Shown here: piece after piece, positions 52,067-63,400 of the stretch
Layout of the letters: every line of letters starts with the position of its first letter
Position numbering within the stretch: position 1 is the first letter of the stretch
DNA from: Aphidius gifuensis
Lineage: Eukaryota; Arthropoda; Insecta; Hymenoptera; Braconidae
Direction: 5' to 3'
DNA: 64,000 nucleotides
NCBI RefSeq assembly: GCF_014905175.1
Contig: NC_057790.1
Location: 4,340,001-4,404,000 of the forward strand
Notes under the pieces: generated by a model
Databases searched by the model: none
What the model was told of the DNA's origin: nothing
Seen by the model: the letters and a program-made list of their open reading frames with translations, nothing else
Program-made: the position numbers and the translations under genes

Positions 52067-55000
52067 TTATGAAAGGTTGATTAATAATTTTAAAATTTCA
52101 TCTTCTTTAAATCGACTGAATAATAATTTTTCATAATTTAATGGTATTTTAAAATTTTTAATTGGCTTAAATGGTCCTTTTAACATGACCCTTTCAAGAA
52201 TTATTTCAGCAAGTTTTCTTTCAGTTTCATAATATTTTTCGTTCAATGTAAACCATATTGCTAATGCACATCTTTTTCCTTTTACAACGCCTTTAACACC
52301 ATGAAGATTTTTTTCATCAGCTGTAAAGCCAATCATTCTTCCACATTTTGGTTTAATTATACTTTGAATATTTTGAGCTTTTGGATCAGCTGAAAATACA
52401 AATTCACCACCATCAAAATCATCATTCAGATAAATAATTGCTGAATAATCACGCCATGTATAAGCTGGACTCTCGTGTAAGCAAGTATTATCATCAATTG
52501 CCAAACAATTATCTGCATGAATATCGTGGCTATATACATCTTCATCTCTCTCTGATAAATCTTAAAACGAAAAATAAATCACAATTATTAATAAAAATAA
52601 AATAAATAATCATTAAAAATTAAAGCGCTTCAAGAAAAAAGTTCTAGATGACTTTCTTACTGATTTGAATTACCAGTCAAAGCTGAACGGCAAACCAAGT
52701 GAGTGTAGGTGAAGAAAAGTTCTTGATCAAGATTAAAAAATTTTTTTACATGACCTCTAGCAGTCTCAGTTGAATGAAGAAATAGTTGTAATTTTTTTGG
52801 CTCCAATAGACCAAAATAAACCATCTAAACAAAAACAAAAAATGAAATTATTATTAACGAATTTGCAAAAAAAAATTAAAAATATTAACCAGTGCTGCAC
52901 GACCTAATGTTAAACCTTCAAACAGTTCATTTTTTGAATGAGGACTTTTATTGTCTTCATAGCCATCACCTTTAACAGCAGCAATCTGTAATAAGGTTGA
53001 TAAATTATCCATTTTTATCATCAAATAAAATTAATTTAATTTACCTTGGCTAATTGAACAAGTGAATCACACTCTGAATCAATTAAAAATCCTTCAGCTA
53101 AATATCTTGATTTTCCACCAAGCTCATTTTCTCTGGCAATAATTTTTGTTTTATTCAATCGTTTTTCAATTTCGAATTGCCGTCTTGAAATTTTTTTTTT
53201 CTCTAGAAATTTATCTGTTGCAGCAACAAGTCGAGATGATGGTGAATGACCAGGTGGTGGATGATTGACTGCCTAAAAAAAATTAATACTATTTATAATT
53301 GTTATTTATAAACAAATTTATTTGTTTTTTTCTTTCTTTCATAAATTTATTTTCTTTAGAAGTTATTAAACTGAGTTACGTTGTCATTTTACCACCCACA
53401 CGAGTTTCCGACATATTGCAGTTTTCTTATCTTTATTAATTTTTTTTTTATTATTCATTGAAAAATAAATAAATAAATAAAAGCTACAACTGCGCCATCG
53501 TACGATATATTATATATTTTAATATCAATAATTGAAAAAAATAAATAAAATGATTTTCAAATTCGATGAATTTATTTCATTTACAAGAGTATAAAATTAT
53601 ACAAAAAAAGTACAAATAATTTAAAATACATAGTAAAAATAGAGAGCATTTATAAATATAAGTATTTATTTTCGTTTTTTTTTTATTCATAATTTTACCT
53701 TTTTTTCATTATTTATAGATTTTTTATCGGATTTATTTTTTGATGTTGATAATTTTGCATCAATTAATGAAAATTCATCGGAAATATATTTAAGAAGTCT
53801 TAGCTCATACTCTTGACGTTTGACATAATAAACAGCTTCCTAAAAATAATTTTAAAAAAATATTATATCATTAAAATAAATAAATAAATCAATCAATCGA
53901 AATACTTGCCTCACGTGGTCTAAAAAAATTTAAATTTTTCTGTACTTTTGGTAATTTTGAATAAAACATTTTATTATTAATCATTGTTTCATCAGCTGGA
54001 TAAAACAACAAGTAACTTTCAACAGCTTGACATGTATTTTTTATATCACCCACTGTAACATAAAATTAATAAATTAAAAATTAAAATTTTAGTGCATTTG
54101 GCTGACGTAACTGGTCAATTAAATATAATAAAAATATGACGCATTAATATTTTAAAAAAACAAGACTCTTTTTGATAATTAAAAATGAATAAAAATAATT
54201 TTTGTACTCATTTGTGTAATTTAAAAATAAGTAAAGACGATTATAAATTAAATTAAATAAGTAGTACTACTTATTATAATTTTTAAAATACATTTATAAA
54301 TTAATGTGTCCTTGAATAATTACTTTTATTACTCACATTTATAATAAGCAAATTGCAGGTAATTGTAGTGACTTGATAATAAATCTTTTTGATAATCTCC
54401 ATTAATATTATTCAGCCATAAAGAACAGCTTCTTTTGCATTTTAAACAATATGCAAAATGATCTAGAAAAATTTTAATATACAATAAATAATTAATTGTA
54501 AAAAAATGAAATTTAAATTATTTTTTTCTTCATACTAACTTGCAACTGATGAGGTAAATTCTGGATGCCAGCCTTGATCAAATGGTCCTTCACAATATAT
54601 TCTACAATCATTTTCAGAATCCATATAAATAATTAATGATTTTTCAAAATTTTCAATTGCCAACTCATAGAGCTCATCTTCATATGCTTTAACACCTTCC
54701 ATATAATATTTAACAAATTTTTGAATTTCTAAATTTTTAACTTTTGCTTCTTCAACTTCTGGAAGTGTTAGATAATAACGAAGATTTGATATACTCATTT
54801 CATGCTTTGGATGAATTGTTAAATATGTAAAAATTGCATTTGCTGCATCTTGAAATTGATTTTTCTGAAAATTAAAATTTATATTATAATTAATCAACAA
54901 AATATATTTTATTTTTTAAAATAATTTTTCTTTGAGCTTCAAATAACTTTTAAGGCATTAAATGAAAAATTTTATTTTATTTTTTCTGCATAAAGTTATT

Positions 55001-56170
55001 TTAAATATTTACTTTTAAATTTATCCCATTACTAAATTATTTAATTTTTTAATTTTGGGTCATTGACTTGTCTTGCGTCATGGATCAAGATCAATGATAG
55101 TGCACGTGTTTCCTGATTGTTAAAATAAAACCCCAAAATATAATTAAAAATTAAAAAAAAAAAAAAAAAACATTAAGAAAATATTTAATTTATTCAAAAC
55201 AACTAAACGTATTTAAGAAAAAAAATTATTTTAAATTTAGTTCAATATTGTTTGTTTAATATTTAACGACTGAGTTTAATTTTTCTTTTTTAATTTTACG
55301 TTTTGACTATTAAAAATTTTACATAACAAATCGTAATATTTATAGAATTGTTTATTTTTTATTTACAAAACATCCACATTTTACAATCCCCATTAAAAAT
55401 AGTTAAAATTTTTTCTTTAATCTTTCAATAAACTGTTGTTAAATACAGCAATAAAAATAAAAAAAAAAAAACACAAAAATTTAAAAATAACAAGTACAAT
55501 GAGGAACAAGATAAAAAACTTTTTTTAAATATATAAAAAAATATAATTAATAAATTACCTGATAATAGCAAATATGAAGATGTTCATAAGGCACAAATTC
55601 CATAATTTTTTTTTCAATTTCATATGGTAAACGTTTTAATGAATTTAAACCAGCAATATCTCTATAATCTTGATTACATTTTAATAAACACAATGTCTCA
55701 CGTACTTTTTTTTCATAAAAATGAAAATCATCAATGTTATCAATAAATATTGGTGTAAATTTATCAACATTTTTTTTGCATTTTTTACGACATTGAATAA
55801 CAGCATTTCTATATTTTTTATATCTATTTCGAAATGGAAAAAAATTAATTAATTTCTACAAAATACTAATAGACAATAAAATAATTAATTTATACCTTTT
55901 AATAACTTGTTCAAATCCATCAATACATTTTTGCCAATTATCATCTAAATATGCATCAACTGACTGCGTATAAATATCTGACAATATCATGTCATCGTAA
56001 TATGAAAAATCACGATCAATTTTTTTATCTTCCAACATCACATTGCTATTTTGTTCATCAATATTATTTATAGCTGTATTGTTTATATGATTTTTTATTT
56101 GTGTAGAAAATATATATTTAATATTAATTGATAATATGAAATATTTTAATATTATTTTATTACGTGACAT
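52067..56170 (-). CDS. Prolyl 3-hydroxylase (leprecan family), 10 exons
   Basis: Leprecans hydroxylate specific prolines at C3 in collagen in the ER, using Fe(II) and 2-oxoglutarate. Exons 55896-56170, 55559-55823, 54540-54864, 54337-54462, 53910-54052, 53699-53839, 53045-53272, 52890-52985, 52674-52824 and 52067-52560 join to 747 residues, close to human P3H1. A signal peptide is at residues 1-23. The N-terminal half has the family's paired-cysteine helical repeats (CRKKCKK, CLLKC, CLKCKRSC). The C-terminal dioxygenase domain keeps the HxD motif (HADN, about His598/Asp600), the distal histidine (LHGVKG, about His670) and the 2-oxoglutarate-binding arginine (KGKRCAL, about Arg680). Intron 5 has a GC donor, CGTGAG|GCAAGT. 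The protein ends LLINLS without a KDEL-type ER signal. The symbol is left blank because the insect enzyme cannot be assigned to P3H1, 2 or 3. Confidence 0.9.
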
Positions 56171-56641
56171 TGTTGAATAGCTATCGTTGCCGGTTGAAAT
56201 ACAACTAAATTTATTTTTTCATGTTGTATACATACACTCAACTTTCCACACATGATGTGGGTGTTTTTTTTTTTTTTATCTCAAGAACCGCAGCTGACTG
56301 GAGGCTGTGCTAGAATCCAATCTCTCCCTGAATAAAATGAAATATAAAATAACACATGTGTGTTTATATAAACTGATACAAACATAGAAAAAAAATTATT
56401 TAAAATACTGAAAATAATTCTAAAATATAAATATGATAAATAAAAAATAACAATAAATTAAATTATTTATCATTTTATTAATTTTCAGATAAAAAAATTA
56501 TAATTTAGAATAAAAAATTTAATTCTTGATGTATTTCTCATTTTCAACAATTTATATTATTAATTTTTAACAATTGTTATTGATAATTATTAATGACAAA
56601 TAAAAGTATTTAAATTAAAAAACAAAAAATATATATTTTAA
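56171..56641. promoter_or_regulatory. P3H 5' flank / orphan gene 3' flank
   Basis: The side next to the P3H start is less AT-rich (56180-56340: ATCGTTGCCGG, CAAGAACCGCAGCTGACTGGAGG) and is the likely P3H promoter. The rest is AT-rich 3' flank of the next gene. No coding frame. Confidence 0.35.
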
Positions 56642-57448
56642 TCAATTTATTTGATGAATATTATTTATAATCATTGCAACTGGTACTGTTTCTATTTGAT
56701 CTGATAATAAAAGAGTTTCATCATTATTATTGATAAATGATTTTTTAATTTTTTTATTAATAGATGTATTTTTAAATGTTGATTCATCAATATCAGGTAA
56801 AATTGAAAAGGCTTCATGATTTTTAACAGGTGATAGTAAAGATCCACATTTAATAAATACTATATTTTTTTCAATTTGATTTATTGATGGAGAAGATGAT
56901 CTTGGCTCAGATTTCAATGGCAATGATGGTTTTTCAATTTTATTTATGTATTTATTATTAATTACTGTTGATGATTTTGATAATTCAATTTGATTTATTT
57001 CATTAGAATTTTCATTGTCATTATTATTTAAACTGTTGATTATTTTTTTTGATTCTTCATCATCAATGACTGATTTATTGACTAGTTTTTTTGTTGCACC
57101 AGTTGATTGTGTTGATTTATCAATTACAGTATCAGTTTTAGCTTGAATATTTTTATTTTCTAAAGCTTCTTGTAAACGTTGTAATTTAACACGTGCTCGA
57201 TATTCACGTTGACGTTGAGCTGGTGTTTTTTTTGGTTTATCTGTTGGTTTTCTACAACGTCTACGATATAATGGTACTGATACTTTAACCCTTTCAGCAA
57301 TTAGTTTAGCAACAGTTTGATCAAAACCATCAATATAACGTCCTGTATGTATATCAGTTATGTTAATTATTTTTCTTGGAAAATTATTTCCTTTTAATAT
57401 TTGAATTTCACTCTCATCGGATATAACAGGTGTCAATGAAAAATTCAT
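56642..57448 (-). CDS. Unrecognised basic protein with a PAQRQREYRAR motif (intronless)
   Basis: I do not recognise this 268-residue protein. Its N-terminal third is the most protein-like part: INITDIHTGRYIDGFDQTVA, then VPLYRRRCRKPTDKPKKTPA continuing into QRQREYRARVKLQRLQEAL. The short basic, probably helical RQREYRAR-type segment recurs in many arthropod proteins of unknown function and looks able to bind nucleic acid or form a nuclear localisation signal; that is inference. The rest is low complexity, rich in Asn, Ser, Lys and Ile, with a few ordered islets (NIVFIKCGSLLSP, FSILPDID). There are no signal peptide and no membrane helix. It is divergently arranged with POLR3E, the starts being 506 bases apart. 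A lineage-specific regulator or a domesticated fragment is possible. Confidence 0.6.
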   Translation of the reverse strand: MNFSLTPVISDESEIQILKGNNFPRKIINITDIHTGRYIDGFDQTVAKLIAERVKVSVPLYRRRCRKPTDKPKKTPAQRQREYRARVKLQRLQEALENKNIQAKTDTVIDKSTQSTGATKKLVNKSVIDDEESKKIINSLNNNDNENSNEINQIELSKSSTVINNKYINKIEKPSLPLKSEPRSSSPSINQIEKNIVFIKCGSLLSPVKNHEAFSILPDIDESTFKNTSINKKIKKSFINNNDETLLLSDQIETVPVAMIINNIHQIN

Positions 57449-57954
57449 CTTTATTTTATTGATTTATAAACTATTTTAATGATATTAATTATTAATATTG
57501 ATAATCAGTATCAATGATCAAAAATATTTTAAATGACATATTTTGGTTGAATATTTTTGTTTTTTTTTATAGGATCAATTGTTTTTTTTTTTTGTAAACA
57601 AACTTACCGACAATTGTTGCAACTTTTAAAATTAATTATAAGAATAATTATTCTCAAAAAAACCTGGATAATAAATGTTGAAATTAAATGATACTTTAAT
57701 TATATGCAATTATTTGTTATTATCGAGTAAATATAAATAAAAACCTTGATTAGAATTAAGATGATTACACACCATACACTTGTCCATATTATAAAGATGC
57801 TCTTACAATTTTCATAACAATAATAATCAAAATTGATCAAAATTCATTGGTGTGTGCAGGTGTGTGTATTTATTCTAATGAAATTATGAAAAACATTTAA
57901 ACATAAAAACAATATAAATACAATAATACAACATTTAACAACATAAAAAAAATA
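57449..57954. promoter_or_regulatory. Divergent promoter region, orphan gene and POLR3E
   Basis: A 506-bp AT-rich gap. No TATA box or GC-rich patch stands out; a short repeat, gtgtgtgcaggtgtgtg, lies at about 57850-57866. Nothing else can be supported. Confidence 0.3.
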
Positions 57955-60014
57955 ATGGAAATTTCAGAATACGATGATGATCCAGTTGTACAAGAGGTAA
58001 GCATTTAATCAATTGAAAAAATTAAAAAATAAAAACAAAATATTAGAGGTTATAATCTATCGCACATGCTGGATCAATTGTCAAACAAAATAATTTCTTT
58101 TTTTTTTTTTTTTTTCTCAATTATACAAGTTGTTTATTATTGATAAAAAAATTAATGAAATGTTAATTATTTCAGATACCAGTGTATTTATCAAAAATAC
58201 TCGATGAAAATTTATTCATATTTCAATATCCAATTAAAACAGATGCTAATTGTTATGATGATGCAACTATTAGAAAAACAGAAATTAGACCAATAAATGG
58301 TGACATACGTCTTGAAGTTGATGTTGATATTAATAGTGCTAATTATGATCATAGAAAAGGTGAACGTATTGCAACTGCTATTGATGGATCACATGGCCCA
58401 TATGATGAAAAAGATGAAAAAAGTTATTTTCAAAGGTATCAATTATCCAATCAATTGATCAACTTAATTTTTGTGTTTTTTTAAATTAACAATAATTAAT
58501 GTAGAAATTTTATTTTAGCAATATGATGGATAAAATTGTATTACAATCATTAAAAGTTCTAACAGATTCATCAAATTATGCAGCTGGAATTTTTAAAAAT
58601 AATGAACTTCATTTAACACCAATAAAAAGTATCATGGAAATGCGACCACAGTTTGATTATCTTGAAACAGCTGATAAACAATCAAAAGAAGATGCTAATA
58701 AATTAGTTGAAGGTATTTTTATTATTTTAAAAAATCTTAATTCATTTTATATTAATAAAAATAATAATTTGGTTATTATCAATAAATAATTATAGAACAA
58801 GAAGAAGAATTGCAACAAATTAATGTTCAATTTAAACGACAAACAACTGATTCTGTTAAAAAAAGAGAGGAAAAATCATTTAGATTATTATCTAAAAAAA
58901 TTGCTGATGAAAGATGGCTTGAAACTGGATTTAAACAATCAAATAGCCATGAAGCTGAGGTATATTTTTATAAATAATATAAACAAGATTAATTTATCAT
59001 TTATTAAATATTTATCCATTGATTTATTTATTTTTTTAGCTTGCACGATTAGATATGCTTTGTCAATTAACAGAATCACTTGAAAATAATTTAACACTAT
59101 CACGAGATGAATATTTATTAAACTTGGTACAACGAGTTAAAAATGATGAACATTCCAAAACAATAACTTCAAGTGAAAAAAATCCACTTGGTACACTGTC
59201 TCTTCTAAATCAAATTAGACTTCTCATGAAAGATGGTAATTAAATTTTTTTTGTTGAATATACAACTAACTTGAATTGATGTGTAAAATTTTTCATCTCT
59301 TTTATTTTTTATTACAGCCAAAGTAATGTCATTTACACAATTGAGAAATATAATATTACCTGAGCATGATACAACTTCAGTATTAAAATATTTACAACAA
59401 GTTGCTGTTCTTGTTCAGGGTAATTGGATTGTTAATAGTGAATTATTATTTCCAAAAGAATATGAGTCAAATCACAATGCTGTACCGGCTGAACTCATGT
59501 GTAATGCACGTGATTATATTGTAAGTAAAAAAAATAAAATATCAACTTGATAATATTTTAATTTATAATTTATATTTAACAGTTATCAAAATTTGCTGAT
59601 TATGAATATATTGATAGAAGATCAATATCATCTGTTGTTCGTTTACGTCCTGAGGAAATAACTGAAATAATAACAAATTTAGCAAAATCACAACCAAAAA
59701 AAGGACTACAATTAATATTAAAACCTGATACAGAATTTGAAAAAAAATATCCAGATATTGCACAACGTCAAGAATTATTTTGGGAAGCTAAACGTCAATA
59801 TTTAAGAGGTAAATATGGAGCACAAAATTTACCACCAAAAAGATCACGTAGAAGATCAAATCGTGAATCAATTGGATCAGAAAATGAAGAAAAAAATATT
59901 GCAAAAAGTAAAAAATTAATACGTGATTCATCAGCTTCTGATGATGGTGTTGATTTAGCTAAAAATAAATCTAAAAAAAGTAAATCTAAAAAAAAAGGTG
60001 AACCATCATCATGA
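57955..60014 (+). CDS. POLR3E: RNA polymerase III subunit RPC5 (POLR3E)
   Basis: RPC5 forms the TFIIF-like RPC4-RPC5 heterodimer of Pol III, used in initiation, termination and reinitiation. Exons 57955-57996, 58176-58435, 58519-58712, 58796-58959, 59040-59235, 59318-59520 and 59583-60014 join with all phases matching to 496 residues. The diagnostic N-terminus is present: DDPVVQE joins IPVYLSKILDENLFIFQYPI, then IDGSHGPYDE, the MDK segment, and LHLTPIKSIMEMRPQFDYLE, as in human RPC5. The middle includes GNWIVNSELLFPKEY and RDYILSKFADY, matching the family's winged-helix region. The end is a lysine/serine-rich tail (KSKKSKSKKKGEPSS). It is shorter than the roughly 700-residue vertebrate protein and lacks much of the C-terminal region. 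It is divergent from the orphan gene and convergent with MINPP1. Confidence 0.92.
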
Positions 60015-60475
60015 CAATTGTAAAGTAATTTTTTTTTTATTATTTATAATAAATAATTCACATAATAAATACATTAATTTAAATTATTGTTTTTTTTAAT
60101 AATAATAAAAATATTTAATTATAAAAATAATAGTTGCCAAAAGAAAAAAAAAACAAAAAATTATTCAATGAATAGTTGAAAAATACTTTGTGTATTTTTA
60201 ATTATTTATTGTTGTTAATTTATTTCCTCAGTTAATAATAGTGTAAATAAAAATAATAAATTATCAAATCAAAATAAAATTTTATTTTCAATATTTTAAT
60301 TTGAAAACAAACATGATTAAATTTAAAATTAAAGTGCAATTATAATTATAATTTTATTGACAAAATAAAAACACACAATTATTTATTTAATATACTCTAA
60401 CAATAGCAACACAGATATTTAATTAAATTACATAAAAATTTGTGATGATTAATATTGACTTAAACTAATAATTAA
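60015..60475. other. Convergent 3' flanks of POLR3E and MINPP1-like
   Basis: AT-rich, 461 bp, with AATAAA on both strands (for example near 60049 plus and 60360 minus). No coding potential. Confidence 0.5.
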
Positions 60476-63400
60476 TTAGTGTTTTATCAACAATAATACA
60501 ACAAATGACATTATCATAACTGTCGAAGTTTTATATAACACTGCAATATTTTTATTATCACAAGCATCAATGCTACACTCATTAGCTATTGAACCAAATT
60601 TATTTTTTAAATATTCCCAATCACATAGACCAACTTGACAGCCTTCATATAATAATGGTTTTTCTTGAAGATAAAACATAACTTTATTTGGTGATTCTTT
60701 TTCTTCTTTACATCTAAAACAAATAAAAATTAATAAAATGACATTTTAATAAACTGAATATTTATTGTTATAATTTTTTATATACTTTTTGATTATTTTT
60801 ATTAAATAAATAATAATATAAATGTTCAATAATAAAAATAATAGTTGAAATTATCAATCCAAAAGATAATATTGCAAATAATTGTAGCTTTAAAACACTA
60901 CTTGGTGTTTCTAATATTTTTTCAGCAGTTTGTGAATTAATATCAATTTCATTTTGATCATCACCATCATCATCATGACCATCTTTATACCATTTATTTT
61001 TTAATCCACTTTCAGTTGATAAAGATATAATATCTGTAAATGCTTTTTTTAATGTTGAACCTTTTCTCATAAGAAATGCATAATTATCAGACCAAAAACA
61101 TGTTTTTGAAAATTTTAATACTCTTTCACCATTATAATATTTTTTATTAACAAATATAGAACCCTCATATTTACCCATTAAACATGTAAAATTTTTATAT
61201 TTTTCAGTTATAAAAATACATTCCCATATGTTTGTTATATTTATTGTTTTATCTTTTAATTTATCAAATGATTCATCACCATTTTTATTAAATGTTTTCG
61301 AATAAAGAAACGACGAAATAACTGGTTTAAGATTTGATTTATCTAAATCATTATAATTTTCATATTCAATTTCACTTTTAATATCAATATTAATACGTGT
61401 TAATGATGCATATATACTTGATGAAAAAAATAATGATACTATTGCAAGACAATTAAATAATAAACGTTGTGAATTTTTTGATGAATTATTTGGTAATACA
61501 GGTATACCAAATAATATACGTATTATTTTAAAACAATTCCAATAATTTTTATCAAATTTTAATATAAATACAGTTAACAAAAATACCACGACAACACTTG
61601 ATGATAATATTAATGCATTAATTGCTTCCCATGATATTGGTGATTTATTTTTATAAACAATTGGTACAACTGCACAAAAATCATCTAAAATAATCCAATC
61701 AGAACGTAAAGTATCTTCTTTAATATCTTCTGTATAATGTGGACTTAAATATGCAGTTACATCAACTTTACCAGTTTCCATTAATTTCAACAAACCCATG
61801 GCTGTTGGGTTGTTTTTAATCTCATCAAATGTCGATAATTTTGGTAATATATTTATTGTAAAATTCATTCTTTGTGCAATATAGCTGATCAATGTTATAT
61901 CAGCACCATTTATTTTAATAGCTTCGTTATTATTATTCCAACGTACATATGAAAATGGTGGTCTATCAAAGACTCCAATATTAACTTTGTATCCATACAT
62001 GTTATTCATTATATTTGGAAACCAATTAATTCCTGGTAAATAACTTCTTATTGTTGTTAAATTTAAAAATGGATTATGATTATAAAGTGATGGTATTGAT
62101 TCATATATTTTTTTTTGATTAAATTTATTAGCAACATGATAGTTTTGTGAAATTTTTAATAATGTAAAATCAATTATTTGTTTTTCCCATGTGTATTTTA
62201 ATAAATTATCATAATTTTCATTTGAATTATTTGTCGAAATATGTATCAATAAGTATTTAACGTCTCTTTTATGATATGATAGCTCTTTCATCATGTTAAT
62301 TACATTTTTCCAACGATAATTATTTATTGAATAATCATAATCATCAATAAATATAAATAATGTTGATGATGGATCTTTTAAAGCTTCAAGTGAAACATCC
62401 TGTTTATTTGTGTTATTTAAATAATCACATTTTATTTGTAAAGTTGGATGTACACTCAGTATTTTAATTAATAATTTATCAATTGATGAATAATTATCTG
62501 TTGTATTTTCATAATTTGGTGTTATTAATATCACTTGACGATTTATCATATTATTTTTTGTATAATCATTTAAATCATCAACCCAATCTTGGTGAAATTT
62601 AATTGGCAATTTTGTATATTCATATGAATATATTAATTTTAATAATACAGTTATTATTATTATCAATATTTTAAACATTTTATTTGGATTTTTATTTAAA
62701 ATTTCTTTTACTTTATCAACTGAATTAAACTATGGCTTGATAGTACGAGCAAGATGACTGTAAATGTTCTATTGAATTGTTTTCCATGTCATTTTATAAA
62801 AGCTTTTCAATTATTATCGCCATTAAATAAACCCCCTTGGGAGTAATAAATAGATAATATTTATCTTTATGTATTTTTTTTAATTCACGATAAAACGATG
62901 TGATAGTAGAAAAAATTTGCAATCAACTAATACACTTAATATTTTTATTAAAAAAAAAAAAAAAAAAAAACTCATTAACTCAAATGAGTTATTCATTTTA
63001 AAATAAATTAATGAAATATATCGATTTGTAATTTTTCAAGGATTTTAATTTCTAAAATTGATTATCTTTTTTTTTGTTATAAATAAGTAGTACTTTGTTT
63101 TACGAGGAGGCAATTTTGGTGTTTCTTTTACGATTATAAAATGACACTTGATGGATTGCCCACTAGTAGAACATACTATTTTTTGTTATCAGTACTCGAG
63201 AAAGGTCCTTACGAATTTCATTGCAAAAATAATTAGGTTGGACAGAAACATGGACATTGCACACGAAATTTAGGACAAAAAATGGACCTTTCTCGAGTAC
63301 GGATAACAAAAAATATAATAAATATAATTGGGTATATACCTGTAAAATACAGCAACAATGTTTGAGCTAAAAGGATCAATTTTTGATGTTCTCCATTGGC

